Shown: positions 35,520 to 45,764, numbered from the stretch's first letter. The stretch is DNA of 64,000 bases from Microcystis panniformis FACHB-1757 (GCF_001264245.1 NZ_CP011339.1:3844001-3908000); one strand, 5' to 3'. Numbers and translations: made by a program. The notes: generated by a model not told the origin, from the sequence alone.

Positions 35520-36068
35520 AAAATAACTAAATTGTTCTGGAAGGTGATTTCCAGAGAATTGGTTGGGGAAAATTACTGATCATGAAGTCGATCTCTAGGA
35601 TTAGTACAGGGAGCGACTGGGAATTTTTGCGAATAAATAGAAATTTTCAACCAATTACGGGCTTAAAATCCCTATTGGCAATCACTAAAACCGGTAAAGA
35701 ACGAAAAGAATCGGGGTTCAATACCAAAAACAGTCTCTACCTAAACCCGCCACTTGTTGCCAGCCAGGTCTAGGCATTAAATTAGAGAAGTCTTGTGCGT
35801 CAGTTTTTCTGACTGAATCTACTGCCTCGCCGATGTCTTGACTCGGTATCATACAGTTGAATTTGTTAGGTCTGCTTAGTCAGTCCGGTAGCCAAGAGGC
35901 TAAAACTCTTCATCACCAGATTTCGGGGACTCTCCAGTTGAGCAAGCATAAAACTCTGTAAAAGTCAATCCCTCTTAGGGGTGAACTGCCCAATTCTATT
36001 CCCTGAAGTCTTGGTTTATTCAGTTTATCAGGTTGTGGTCTGTTTTGGCAAGAGCGGTTAATGGCTTT
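35520..36068. other. 549-bp region without a clear gene
   Basis: One 63-codon rightward frame (35582-35773) has no family features. From about 35790 to 36030 there are many short inverted repeats, for example TAGCC-AAGA-GGCTA near 35892 and CAGT-TTTTCT-GACTG near 35806. GAAGTCTTG occurs at both 35790 and 36006. A structured RNA is possible, but I recognise no known class. Confidence 0.4.
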
Positions 36069-37580
36069 TTAATCAATTCGCCAAAAGGCTTGATTTTCCG
36101 TAGGAGATAATTGTACAGACTGGTTATCTAAATATTGTCTGAGACTGGGGGAAGGATTGAGGAGATAAATATCAGTAAATTGATTTTTTAAGGAGGGGAT
36201 GGAAACTCTAAGATCCGACTGAATAAATAAATACTTTGTCTTAGCATCAGTGGTATGAATAAGGGGCAAGGTATCTAACCAATGTTCTGAAATAATTAGA
36301 GGTTTTTGACTGCGATTAATCATTGTATAAGCGTTGGGAATATTGCTACCATAGCCCACATATCTAGTTGCTGGCGGTGGATAGGGAATTTTGGCAATTA
36401 ATCCGAAAACTAGCAATAATATTAAGAGAATTTTTGCCCAGCCTTGGCGCTGCTGTAATCCGTTGCTTAGTAAAAAGGTAACTGCCAGCAGCATACCGAG
36501 AAAACTTGGTAAGTAAAATCTGCCCACAGCTGTGTAGCGAAATCCTCTGATTAGATCCCATGCTAAAAGAGAGAAAAAGGGGATAATTGTCAGGAGAATA
36601 ATCAGGGTAAAAACTTTTTTATCGGCTTTTTTGCCCAGATAAATAAAGGAGATGATGACGAGGATAATTAGGCAGTATTCAATAATAGGGGTGATGGTGG
36701 AATTGGTTAAACTAAAATTATAAAATAAACGAGCGATCATTCTTACCCATCTTTGCCAAAGGATCTCTAGGGGTAAACTGCCTTTTGACCATCCAAAGAC
36801 AGTAAATCGACTGGTAAAAATCCGGGTTAACCAAATTGAATAAATACCTAGGGAAGCAAGTAAGCTGATGCTATAGTATTTTTTGGTTAAAGAGTTAAAA
36901 GAATTCAGCTGCAACAGAAAATATAGGCTATGAACTACTAGAACAAAGATAAAGAAAACATGGGTATATAAACCAGCGATTAGGGATAAACTATAGAAAA
37001 ACCAATCTTTTTTCGGTTGCGAGGAATCAATAGCTTTGAGAAATAACCAGCTAGAAAGTATCGAAAATAAAACATATAGTCCGTATTCCCAAATTCCCAG
37101 AGCATAACCAGTAAAACGCGGGGAAAAGAAGATAAGTGTAGCGGCAATTAAAGCGGCGTTTTTATTTTTAAATAAAGTCAAAGCTAAATGGTAAAAACTC
37201 CCTAAAATACCAAACCAAATAATTACCGAAAATCCTCTTAAGACTAAATCAGAATTGCCCAATAATCTTGCCAAAAACCAGAGGAAACTGTAATAGAGAG
37301 GTAGATCGTAATTCGAGCTAGTATAAAGAGAGGCTAAGGTATCAGGAAAACCTTTCACGGAATTAACCCCTTGAAATTGCCAGAGTTGTTCTGTAGATTT
37401 AATTTGTCCATCGAACAGATAGTTAATTAACTGTTCGGGTCTGTTACCAGAAAGATGCAGTAAGACCAAAGATTCATCGTGCCAAACATAGCTATAGTAG
37501 GCGAGATGGACAAAATAGAAAATATTGAAAATAATCAATAAACCTAAAGCAAATCTAACCCCAGATTGACGAGTAAACAT
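36069..37580 (-). CDS. GT-C fold glycosyltransferase (ArnT/PMT-like membrane protein)
   Basis: A 503-aa polytopic membrane protein with a first helix at about 10-28, then a luminal acidic motif WHDESLVLL (about 33-41), and some ten more helices. This is the plan of GT39/GT83-type transferases that use polyprenyl-phosphate sugars; the acceptor is unknown. The last 80 residues are soluble. A related N-terminal fragment survives at 45879-46133. The histidine-kinase gene is upstream on the same strand, 24 bp away, so the two may be co-transcribed. Confidence 0.82.
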   Translation of the reverse strand: MFTRQSGVRFALGLLIIFNIFYFVHLAYYSYVWHDESLVLLHLSGNRPEQLINYLFDGQIKSTEQLWQFQGVNSVKGFPDTLASLYTSSNYDLPLYYSFLWFLARLLGNSDLVLRGFSVIIWFGILGSFYHLALTLFKNKNAALIAATLIFFSPRFTGYALGIWEYGLYVLFSILSSWLFLKAIDSSQPKKDWFFYSLSLIAGLYTHVFFIFVLVVHSLYFLLQLNSFNSLTKKYYSISLLASLGIYSIWLTRIFTSRFTVFGWSKGSLPLEILWQRWVRMIARLFYNFSLTNSTITPIIEYCLIILVIISFIYLGKKADKKVFTLIILLTIIPFFSLLAWDLIRGFRYTAVGRFYLPSFLGMLLAVTFLLSNGLQQRQGWAKILLILLLVFGLIAKIPYPPPATRYVGYGSNIPNAYTMINRSQKPLIISEHWLDTLPLIHTTDAKTKYLFIQSDLRVSIPSLKNQFTDIYLLNPSPSLRQYLDNQSVQLSPTENQAFWRID

Positions 37581-37604
37581 AATTATCTTGATCCTGTTAA
37601 AAAA

Positions 37605-39842
37605 TCACTGATTACTGTTGACTAACTCCGGCTTAATTAATCTAGAATTTTGATGGGCAAGGGGTAAGGTAAACCAAAACTGTGAGCCAACCTGTGGGGT
37701 ACTTTTTACACCAATTCTCCCAGAGTGAGCCTCGATTATTTGCCGACATTGGTAGGAACCTAAACCGATTCCCGTTAGGTGTTGATTATGAAGATTTCTT
37801 ACATATAAATGGAAAAGATGTTGACATTGTTCCTCATCCATGCCAATGCCATTATCGCTTAAAGTGCAGTAGATCATGTCTTGGTCAACACGAGCATCTA
37901 AAGCTAATTGAATCGGTGAAGGATTATGTTTTAAGGCATTATTTAATAATTGTTCAAAAACACTTCTTAGCTGACAAGGATCGGCATCAATAGCGGGTAA
38001 GTTATCGGGGAGAAGATTAATAAACGTAGCTTGATATAAATCAAAATCTTTTTGCCAATCTTTCAGCCAAATTTCCACCTGTTTTTTTAGAGATAGAGGT
38101 TGACGATGCAAGATTAAAGGCCGTTCTTCAGCAAAATGATTTTCTGATAAAGCATTAATTAAAGTTAATTGTCTATCACAACTACGCACCACCTGATCGA
38201 GCATTGCTCGCGAGATAGTTACTTTTTCTGTTTGCCGACACTGGAAATTTTTTAATAACATCACTAATCCCATAATCGAGGTGCGAAGATCGTGGGATAC
38301 TGCCTGTAAAAAAACCGTTTTCATTTCGTATAAACGCTGAATTTCCCAGACTTTTTCCCGCAGTTCTAGGGTTCTTGTTTCTACTTCCCGTTCTAAATTA
38401 TTATTCAATCTTTGCACCCTCTGATATAGCTGCGCTTGGCCGATAGCGATACAAACTTGGGTGGCTAACTGTTCTAATAATTTGACCTCGCTTTTTTGCC
38501 AATGACGGGGATGGGAATATTGATGGACTACTAAAGCGCCTAAATGTTGATTATTAACCGTTAGAGGTAAAACTAAAGAGGATTTAACTTGCAGGTATTC
38601 GTAATAACCCTTGAGAGTGGGCAGCGTTTGCACCTTAGCGGTATTATCAGCAATAATTAACTTATCTAAAGAAAATAATTGTCCTAATTCTTCCAGTAAT
38701 TCTGGTTCGGGAAACCAACCCATGAGCGGGGGAATCTGGGGACGACGGGACTCGGCGATTACCTTGGCCCAACCCCCCTCTTGACAGTGACCGATATAGA
38801 CTTGATCGGCATCGAGAAAATTTCTGATTTCCTCAACAATGGTATTTAAAACCTGATCTATATCTAAAGATTGATGGACTTTTAAAGCCACTTGTGTTAG
38901 CAAATGTTCTCGTTCTAAAGTTTCATTTAAAGCTCGATCGATCTGTTGTCTTTCGGTAATCGCCGCCGATAAAAACAGAGAAGTTGACATGACAATGACT
39001 AAAAAGATTTGTAAGATCAGGACACCTCTGGTATAATCAGGGGCCTGTAGGATAAAAGGGCTGACTCCTCCGACCAATCCCATCAAAGCTAAAATAGATA
39101 CTAAAAAATTGGCTATTACCGCTCCCCAGGTCTGAAAACGCATAGCAGCCCAAACCACAAAGGGAAAAGGGAGATATTCGAGGTACTGCACCATACTCCA
39201 ATCGGGGTTAAGAAAATTCTGTTGACCACCAAAAACCACGGAAGTCACCACCGTTAGCAAACTCAGACAAAGTAAGGCCTCGCCAAGGCGTTGGGGTTGC
39301 CGTGCTTCCCGCAGGGAGTGACGCTGGAAGCAAAAACGCAACAGCAGCGGCGTGGTCATTAAGATCCCCGTACTATCTCCGAGCCAGATAATGCCCCAAG
39401 ACTGTCCAAATTGCCGCCAATCCCAAGTATTTAGCCAACTACGGGCAAAAGTATCGATGGTGGCATTGACTGCCGAGGCCAATAAGGCCGCCAAAAATAC
39501 CAGTAAAAGGATATCGCGAATACGCTGTAAAGTGGCGGAAAATCTCAGATAATGCAGGAATTGCGCCCCTAACAGGGCCGATAAACTGCTGCCGAGTGCC
39601 GAAAATAGAGCTATAGGCCCACTGGCCCCTAAAAGGAAGGTAAGAAGCAAATCCCCGATAAAAACGCCTAAAACTAGCCTTTTTCCCCCTAAAAAAACAG
39701 CAGTTAAGCCAATACCAGCACTCATCCAAATTGGGGCAGGTCGCGACCCTAAATTTAAGCAGAGATAGCCTAGCCAACCAACACCCAGATAAACCAGGGC
39801 AACAAGCACAATTTTAGAGCGATCTGATGAAATCCGTAGCAT
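37605..39842 (-). CDS. MASE1-GAF hybrid-free sensor histidine kinase
   Basis: A 745-aa sensor kinase. An N-terminal MASE1-type domain (about 8-300) has eight or so transmembrane helices. A GAF domain follows (about 320-465), then a coiled coil and HisKA with phosphorylated H517 in AVSHDLRTS. The ATPase domain (about 610-735) shows DNGIGMD and TGIGLGSYQC. There is no receiver domain. A NarL-type response regulator is divergently encoded 470 bp away, and the pair is likely cognate. The signal is unknown; MASE1 is predicted to sense at the membrane. Confidence 0.9.
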   Translation of the reverse strand: MLRISSDRSKIVLVALVYLGVGWLGYLCLNLGSRPAPIWMSAGIGLTAVFLGGKRLVLGVFIGDLLLTFLLGASGPIALFSALGSSLSALLGAQFLHYLRFSATLQRIRDILLLVFLAALLASAVNATIDTFARSWLNTWDWRQFGQSWGIIWLGDSTGILMTTPLLLRFCFQRHSLREARQPQRLGEALLCLSLLTVVTSVVFGGQQNFLNPDWSMVQYLEYLPFPFVVWAAMRFQTWGAVIANFLVSILALMGLVGGVSPFILQAPDYTRGVLILQIFLVIVMSTSLFLSAAITERQQIDRALNETLEREHLLTQVALKVHQSLDIDQVLNTIVEEIRNFLDADQVYIGHCQEGGWAKVIAESRRPQIPPLMGWFPEPELLEELGQLFSLDKLIIADNTAKVQTLPTLKGYYEYLQVKSSLVLPLTVNNQHLGALVVHQYSHPRHWQKSEVKLLEQLATQVCIAIGQAQLYQRVQRLNNNLEREVETRTLELREKVWEIQRLYEMKTVFLQAVSHDLRTSIMGLVMLLKNFQCRQTEKVTISRAMLDQVVRSCDRQLTLINALSENHFAEERPLILHRQPLSLKKQVEIWLKDWQKDFDLYQATFINLLPDNLPAIDADPCQLRSVFEQLLNNALKHNPSPIQLALDARVDQDMIYCTLSDNGIGMDEEQCQHLFHLYVRNLHNQHLTGIGLGSYQCRQIIEAHSGRIGVKSTPQVGSQFWFTLPLAHQNSRLIKPELVNSNQ

Positions 39843-39845
39843 TTT

Positions 39846-39981
39846 CAGTTATCAGTTATCAGTTATCAGTTATCAGTTATCAGTTATCAGTTATCAGTTA
39901 TCAGTTATCAGTTATCAGTTATCAGTTATCAGTTATCAGGTTTAAGTTTTAAGTTTTAAGTTTTAAGTTTTAAGTTTTAAG
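39846..39981. repeat. CAGTTAT and TTTTAAG heptamer tracts
   Basis: About thirteen CAGTTAT units (the reverse complement of ATAACTG) are followed by about five TTTTAAG units. The tract abuts the start codon of the histidine-kinase gene, so it lies in that gene's 5' leader. Confidence 0.92.
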
Positions 39982-40142
39982 TTATTAGGTTTAAGTTAAG
40001 TAGTCATGCAAAATAAATTTCCTAGTGAAGACAGGCAAGAGGCAATAGGCAAGAGGCAAAAGCTTTATCGAAATGTGTAATTAATTTTGCTTAGGTACTT
40101 ATTAGGTTTAAGTTTTCAATTTTCAATAAATTTAGTATCTTT

Positions 40143-40224
40143 CACTGGTCACTGGTCACTGGTCACTGATCACTGGTCACTGATCGCTGGTCACTGATCG
40201 CTGGTCACTGATCGCTGATCACTG
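40143..40224. repeat. CACTGGT/CACTGAT heptamer tract
   Basis: About eleven 7-bp units vary between CACTGGT, CACTGAT and CGCTGGT. The tract lies about 90 bp before the response-regulator gene. Together with the tract at 39846 it occupies much of the divergent promoter region; no other gene is seen in 39843-40316. Confidence 0.9.
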
Positions 40225-40316
40225 TTAATCTCTCTCCAGATTGCCTAAACTAGGAGTAGTTCTGCTTCATGCAGATGGGTGAAAACCGTACATTTTCCTT
40301 TTAGGAATCAAAGATC

Positions 40317-40949
40317 ATGCGGATTTTAATTGTTGAAGACGATCCTTTAATGCAGTTAGGTTTAGAACAAGCGCTCGGTGAACAACCAGATTTTGAGATT
40401 GTCGGTCAAGCGAGTGATGGTCTGGCGGGGGTACAATTAGCCCTATCCCTACGGCCAGATTTAGTGGTCATGGACATCGGTTTACCCCGTCTTGATGGCA
40501 TTGCGGCAACTAAACAGATTAAGGAGGGTTTAGCTAATGTTCATGTGGTCATGCTCACTTCCCACACTCTCCAACAGGAAGTGATCGCAGCTCTGGCTAG
40601 TGGTGCTGATGCCTATTGTATCAAGGGAGCCAGTCTCGATCGCCTTTTGTCCGCTATTGAAGCAGCTAAGGATGGGGCCACCTATTTAGACCCTCAAATT
40701 GCCCGTTTAGTCATGGATAATCTCAAAGCACCGGCAGTGCAACCTAATCCCAATCTAGCACTTTTATCGGAGCGAGAAATGGAGGTTTTAAAGTTAATTG
40801 TCGAGGGCAAAAGTAATGCTGAAATCGCCGAAAAGCTCTATTTAAGCACCAATACGATTAAAACCCATGTGCGGGGAATTATGAATAAATTGGCCGTGGA
40901 CGACCGAGTACAAGCGGCCGTAATTGCCCTGCGTTCCGGTATTGTTTAA
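40317..40949 (+). CDS. NarL/FixJ-type response regulator
   Basis: A 210-aa regulator with a receiver domain (about 1-120) and a LuxR-type helix-turn-helix (about 146-205). The receiver shows EDDP at 7-10, phospho-acceptor D53 in VVMDIGLP, the T in MLTS and a later K. The output domain is LSEREMEVLKLIVEGKSNAE with TNTIKTHV after it. It is likely the partner of the divergently encoded MASE1-GAF kinase. The start has AGGAATC upstream. Confidence 0.92.
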   Translation: MRILIVEDDPLMQLGLEQALGEQPDFEIVGQASDGLAGVQLALSLRPDLVVMDIGLPRLDGIAATKQIKEGLANVHVVMLTSHTLQQEVIAALASGADAYCIKGASLDRLLSAIEAAKDGATYLDPQIARLVMDNLKAPAVQPNPNLALLSEREMEVLKLIVEGKSNAEIAEKLYLSTNTIKTHVRGIMNKLAVDDRVQAAVIALRSGIV

Positions 40950-41068
40950 GGAGAAAATGGCGATTTACCCACAGGAATATTCTACCTCAATTGCTATTGC
41001 TACAATTGCTCAAAAAATCCCTTCAATCATTTATAATAAGTTATCGACCTATCTCTGTTGGATAAACC

Positions 41069-41842
41069 ATGACTATCGCTCAAAGCTTACCCCTAGTCGA
41101 GTCTCATGTCAACCCTGAGATAATCTTCCCAGAAGGCGAATTTTGGAGTGATGAACCACCCTTGGAAAGTAACTTACATCTACAACAAATTATTTTATTA
41201 ATTCAGTGTTTAGAATGGTGGTGGCGCGAGCGAGAAGATTATTTTGCCACTGGCAATTTAACTATCTATTACAGTCCCAACCAGAAAAAGTCAGAATTCT
41301 TTCGTGGTCCTGATTTTTTCGTCGTTTTGGGGACAAATCCCAATCCTAACCGCAGAAGTTGGGTAGTTTGGCGAGAAGAGGGCAAATATCCCAATTTAAT
41401 TATCGAAATTCTCTCCGATAGTACCGCCAAAGTTGACCGAGAGGAGAAAAAACAAATTTATCAAGATATATTTCGCACTCCCGATTATTTTTGGTTTGAC
41501 CCAGAAAGCCGAGAATTTCAAGGATTTACCCTAATTAGCGGTCAATATCAACCGATTGCCCCCAATCCCCAGGGATGGCTCTGGAGTCAACAATTAGGCT
41601 TATATTTGGGTTTATCCGCCAATAAATTGCGCTATTTTACCCCCGAAGGGGAATTAGTACCCACTCCCGCAGAAGCGGCACAACAGGCAGAAAATCAGGT
41701 TTTAGAGGCAGAAAACCGGGTTTTAGAGGCAGAAAATCGGGCTGTAGAGGCAGAAAACCAAGTACAGCAAGAAAAGCAAAAAGCGGCGAAATTAGCAGCT
41801 AAACTGCGGGAATTAGGCATAGATACCGAGGAAAATCTCTAA
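41069..41842 (+). CDS. Uma2 family (DUF820) endonuclease-like protein
   Basis: A 257-aa protein. The PD-(D/E)XK-like core is visible in GPDFFVVL (about 84-91) and NLIIEILSDSTAKVDREEKKQIY (split across the core, about 110-132), giving D, E and K residues of the site. The C-terminal 60 residues are a coiled coil of repeated AENQVLE/AENRVLE units encoded by near-identical 21-bp repeats. Uma2 proteins are highly multiplied in cyanobacteria; nuclease activity is inferred from fold. A possible ribosome site is not obvious. Confidence 0.85.
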   Translation: MTIAQSLPLVESHVNPEIIFPEGEFWSDEPPLESNLHLQQIILLIQCLEWWWREREDYFATGNLTIYYSPNQKKSEFFRGPDFFVVLGTNPNPNRRSWVVWREEGKYPNLIIEILSDSTAKVDREEKKQIYQDIFRTPDYFWFDPESREFQGFTLISGQYQPIAPNPQGWLWSQQLGLYLGLSANKLRYFTPEGELVPTPAEAAQQAENQVLEAENRVLEAENRAVEAENQVQQEKQKAAKLAAKLRELGIDTEENL

Positions 41843-41900
41843 TCTTCATTTTCGGGGAGGGGTGAGGGTATTTGGTGTCATTTAGAGGCTGAATAGTTGA

Positions 41901-43037
41901 TTAATCGCAGAAAGCTCCGCGCAAGCGTAAATTTTCCCGCAATTCCTCGGTCATCCCCACGTTATCGGCAAACTTTGCCCCCTGCACTTTTGCCCCACTC
42001 AAATTCGCTTGAGTGATGTTGACTTCAACCAAATTAGCTCCTGCTAAATTGGAGCCAATTAAATTAGCTAAAGCCAAACTAGAACGGTAAAAATCAGCAT
42101 AACTTAAATCGGCATTAGCTAATAAGGCTCCGCTTAAATCTGCTCCCTTAAAACTAGCATGACTGCCGTTAATTTCACTTAAATCAGCATCGGTTAAATT
42201 TGCCCCCCGCAGATTTGCTTGATAGAGATTGGCCATGCCTAAAGATATACCACTTAATTCCGCTGCTAGGAGATTTGCCCCAGTAAAATCCGTTAGGGGA
42301 TTAAGTTCAGCTAATTGGGCTAATTCCAGAAAATCATCACTAACAGCAGCATAAATTCCCTCGATTTGTGTCTGCAATTTCTCTAAATTTTCTGATGCTG
42401 CTGGTTTCGGTTCCACTAGAACATTATCTAATTCCACCTGCGATGAACCCAAAGAAATACGACTCAAAAAAGCATCAAATTGATTTTCCATCAGGAAAAA
42501 TGCTAACTTTCGCTCTAAAATACTATGTTTATTGGGACTTAGATCGTGTTTCCATAATCCCGATGTTTCCGTGATACAGATATCGGCAGCTGTCAGCGAA
42601 AATTGCACAGTTAGATGATAAGGTTCTTCCTCGACACTGACGGTTCCTAGGTTAATCCTTTCGAGCGCTCCTGTAAATATTGACTGAACACTTTTGAACG
42701 ATAACCGCCATTGATAATTATTAATACGATTTATGTATAACTCTTGACTAGAAAGAGGATTTGGTGTTAGGTGACAATTAACTAAAACAAAATCTAATTT
42801 TCCTCCTTTCAGTCCCCATTTAATTTCCCCGCCGAGGAGAGATTGAATTTGAGCTTGTAGGTGTAAAGTTAAATATAAATCAAATTTTTGCGAGTCGGTG
42901 GCTACTGGTTCTAGGGTTAAAGATACACTATCGGGATAGCGATCAAAGGCAGCTAAAAGACGCATAATCCAAAAGAGAAAAGCCAAAATAAACAGTAAAA
43001 AAGTGGTGTTTCTCTGGCCCCAAAGCCGAGAACTCAC
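41901..43037 (-). CDS. Membrane-anchored pentapeptide-repeat protein
   Basis: A 378-aa protein with an N-terminal transmembrane anchor (about 11-30, TFLLFILAFLFWIMRLLAAF), a beta-rich non-repeat domain (about 40-225) and a pentapeptide-repeat domain (about 245-355, ANLYQANLRGANLTDADLSE). The middle domain is not recognised. The protein probably faces the periplasm or thylakoid lumen if the anchor is uncleaved. It converges with the Uma2 gene and shows a different architecture from the soluble pentapeptide protein at 34518. Confidence 0.82.
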   Translation of the reverse strand: MSSRLWGQRNTTFLLFILAFLFWIMRLLAAFDRYPDSVSLTLEPVATDSQKFDLYLTLHLQAQIQSLLGGEIKWGLKGGKLDFVLVNCHLTPNPLSSQELYINRINNYQWRLSFKSVQSIFTGALERINLGTVSVEEEPYHLTVQFSLTAADICITETSGLWKHDLSPNKHSILERKLAFFLMENQFDAFLSRISLGSSQVELDNVLVEPKPAASENLEKLQTQIEGIYAAVSDDFLELAQLAELNPLTDFTGANLLAAELSGISLGMANLYQANLRGANLTDADLSEINGSHASFKGADLSGALLANADLSYADFYRSSLALANLIGSNLAGANLVEVNITQANLSGAKVQGAKFADNVGMTEELRENLRLRGAFCD

Positions 43038-43128
43038 CCCTATTTAAAACAATAGCCGATTTTCTCGATCCTCGATGAACATTTCTTCGGCGATCGCTGA
43101 ACGATTGCCCCTGAAAATCAAGGTTAAA

Positions 43129-44022
43129 TTAGTTGACTTTCTCTTTTTTGCCGATATTGCCGTCCGCATTAAAAAACATCGGTAAAAAGCGTTCCATAAA
43201 CATTTGTGGATCACGATTCCAGGCTTTTTGAGCCGCTTCTACCCGGAATAATTGTAATTTCGGGTCGAGAAGGGATTGGGGTAAACGTTCCATCAGATAT
43301 TGAGGACGTTCCCAAAGCGGCATAGTGGCGGCGATTTCCATTAAATGACCGACGCGGCGCAATTCTGCCCCCAGGGTGATATCCATACCCGATTCATAGG
43401 CGGCCTGTTCGATCGCTGAGTATTTGGCCTTCGCTTTTTCGACTTTTTGCCGATGTTCGGGGCTTTTTTGGGCAATTTTGGCTAACCAACGATTGCCCCA
43501 ACGCACATGGCCCGCTTCTTCAGGAAAAATTTTGGCGATCGTTTCCCGAATTTTCAGATTTTCTGGGGTTTGTTCCCCTTCCTTGAGGGCATAGATATGG
43601 GCGGCAAAGTATTCGCATCCCCGTTTTTCCGTGACGTTAATTGCCGCTAGGGCTGCAATCAGTCCATCTTCCCTTTGTTCTTCGCCTTGGAATTGGTCTT
43701 GATCGAGAAGACGTTCAAATTCGTCGATATAGGACAACCCCGGCGGTTTCCCCACATCAGCCCCCAATTCGATCAATAAATCGGTTAACCAGTAAGCATG
43801 ACGCGCCTCATCGGCGACGTGGTGGGAAAGGTCCTGGATCAGTTCTTTTGGTTGTCCGTCTAAGGTTTCGATCAGTTCGGTCAGGTCTTTACAGCTACGT
43901 TGTTCGTTGTAGCGGTAACGGTTGAGGGTGACAAGATGAATTTCGCGATCGCTAATGACACGCTTCATGATGTCGCGAGCGCTCATCGTCTTCTTGAATT
44001 TACGAGGGTAAGCAACGGTCAT
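43129..44022 (-). CDS. Ferritin-like diiron-type protein
   Basis: A 297-aa helical protein. Two helices carry ExxH-type ligand motifs, DEARHAYW (about 71-78) and EEAGHVRWG (about 168-176), and further E residues occur in between (VTEKRGCEY). This fits a ferritin-like diiron site. The family is conserved in cyanobacteria but I cannot assign a reaction; hydroxylase-type chemistry is possible. The gene is read leftward, with start MTVAYPRKFKKTMSARD. Confidence 0.75.
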   Translation of the reverse strand: MTVAYPRKFKKTMSARDIMKRVISDREIHLVTLNRYRYNEQRSCKDLTELIETLDGQPKELIQDLSHHVADEARHAYWLTDLLIELGADVGKPPGLSYIDEFERLLDQDQFQGEEQREDGLIAALAAINVTEKRGCEYFAAHIYALKEGEQTPENLKIRETIAKIFPEEAGHVRWGNRWLAKIAQKSPEHRQKVEKAKAKYSAIEQAAYESGMDITLGAELRRVGHLMEIAATMPLWERPQYLMERLPQSLLDPKLQLFRVEAAQKAWNRDPQMFMERFLPMFFNADGNIGKKEKVN

Positions 44023-44688
44023 GAGTTTGTATCGTTTTGTAAACGGCTTTCCGTATTCTAACGGAGTTTTTTCCCGATCTGGCCAGCTTTTTTCAGTGAT
44101 CAGTCAACAGTCATCAGTGAACTGAAAACTTAGATCTGATAACCGATCGCTGATGCAAGTGGGAAACAAATTTAAAGATTTTTTTGGCAATTATTTTGAC
44201 TCATTGTTCGCTTAATTTTTTAGGGGAAGGGTTTTAAAATTACTGTTACCTTTATCCTATATGCTTTTTAGCGAATAAGGTGAGCAGAATAGGTTCAAGA
44301 GTGCGATCGCCAATTGGCTCGCTCAAACCCTCATCAATTCCTTAACCTCAAAATGGTCTTTTTGTACTAATAAATATTCCAGTAGAACGCTCAATGGGTT
44401 TGCTAAACTGCATTTGAGACAACTTATCAAATTTTCGGTTCGAGAAATGAGCGAACGGTGAGTTTTGATGGGGAAATATTTTACACTTCAAGGGGTGACA
44501 GAGCGACTAAAAGGCTCGCTGGATAAAGCGCATAGCCGTTAGACCTCTAGAAAAATCTTGGTGTTTTCCAGCAGCAATTCTCATTTTGAAATAAATGATG
44601 AATTAACCCCTATTGCGAACCTCAAAGTTTAGTATAAAAGAATTATGTCGTCAGCTATAGGGTGCTCACCAAAAATAAAAATTGACCC
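44023..44688. other. 666-bp region without a recognised gene
   Basis: It contains short heptamer-like repeats (44095-44155), one GCGATCGC palindrome near 44304, and AT-rich sequence. No frame of useful length and no RNA family is seen. It may include eroded mobile DNA next to the inverted repeat that begins at 44689. Confidence 0.45.
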
Positions 44689-44798
44689 GATTTATTATCA
44701 AAATAAAAATTTATAATTGTTGTCCGTTAAGATAAAATTAATAGGTTGAACTCTATTAGTTAGTCAAATTTCCTCAAGATGGCAAAAAAGGAAGCGAC
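44689..44798 (+). repeat. 110-bp inverted repeat, left arm (uninterrupted)
   Basis: The arm starts GATTTATTATC and ends near GCGAC. Its reverse complement recurs at 46109-46357, where a 132-bp MITE plus a 7-bp duplication interrupts it. There are only about three mismatches. This arm therefore preserves the empty insertion site of the MITE, AGTCAAATTTCC at about 44762. Confidence 0.92.
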
Positions 44799-44810
44799 CG
44801 TGTTGGGTTT

Positions 44811-45550
44811 CGCTCTCCCCTAGAATTGAGAGGTTTTCTTTAACCTGTTGATTCGCTCAACCCAAGCTACGGACTATAGTAATCATAACAATTACTGTAG
44901 GTTGGGTTGACGTAAGGAAACCCAACAAAAAGCAATGGGAAGAGGGAAATAGCGAGCGCTCATTCAGACAGATTTAGGTGTTGGGTGTTGGGTTTCGCTC
45001 TCCCCTAGAATTGAGAGGTTTTCTTTAACCTGTTGATTCGCTCAACCCAAGCTACGGACTATAGTAATCATAACAATTACTGTAGGTTGGGTTGACGTAA
45101 GGAAACCCAACAAAAAGCAATGGGAAGAGGGAAATAGCGAGCGCTCATTCAGACAGATTTAGGTGTTGGGTGTTGGGTTTCGCTCTCCCCTAGAATTGAG
45201 AGGTTTTCTTTAACCTGTTGATTCGCTCAACCCAAGCTACGGACTATAGTAATCATAACAATTACTGTAGGTTGGGTTGACGTAAGGAAACCCAACAAAA
45301 AGCAATGGGAAGAGGGAAATAGCGAGCGCTCATTCAGACAGATTTAGGTGTTGGGTGTTGGGTTTCGTTCTCCCCTAGAATTGAGAGGTTTTCTTTAACC
45401 TGTTGATTCGCTCAACCCAAGCTACGGACTATAGTAATCATAACAATTACTGTAGGTTGGGTTGACGTAAGGAAACCCAACAAAAAGCAATGGGAAGAGG
45501 GAAATAGCGAGCGCTCATTCAGACAGATTTAGGTGTTGGGTGTTGGGTTT
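44811..45550. repeat. Four tandem copies of a 185-bp repeat
   Basis: Copies start at CGCTCTCCCC at 44811, 44996, 45181 and 45366, with an exact period of 185. One C/T difference (CGTTC at 45366) was noticed, so expansion is very recent. Each unit contains GTAGGTTGGGTTGACG with AAACCCAAC, an inverted-repeat motif that also occurs singly at 59239-59268. Confidence 0.95.
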
Positions 45551-45670
45551 CGCTCCGAGGTTCCAATCTACAAAACGATGCGCTCGCCTTGAAGTTCTTT
45601 CCCAATCATCGTCGTCTATTTCGTATTTCTCCCTTAAGTGCTTCTCATCCATAGCATTTGATGCTATCAT
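45515..45670 (-). pseudogene. 51-aa gene remnant with strong ribosome site, tail read from the tandem repeat
   Basis: An ATG at 45670 follows AGGAGGGTAAAGGT, one of the best ribosome sites in the window. The protein begins MIASNAMDEKHLREKYEIDD, then DDWERTSRRAHRFVDWN. From about residue 38 the frame is in the 185-bp repeat (LGAKPNTQHLNLSE), so the native C-terminus is lost. The N-terminal part is not recognised; its small charged form could be an antitoxin or regulator. An inverted repeat ATAGCAT-CAA-ATGCTAT spans its first codons. Confidence 0.55.
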
Positions 45671-45764
45671 ACCTTTACCCTCCTGAACGGTTACGCTTTA
45701 GGAGTTAGTATATGCTAGGATCACTGTAAACTCAGTCTAAATAAGAGTAAGTAAATAAACATGA

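Noticed and set aside
35582..35773. 63-codon rightward frame between the pentapeptide and GT-C genes
   Set aside because: No ribosome site, no recognisable family and no support from context.
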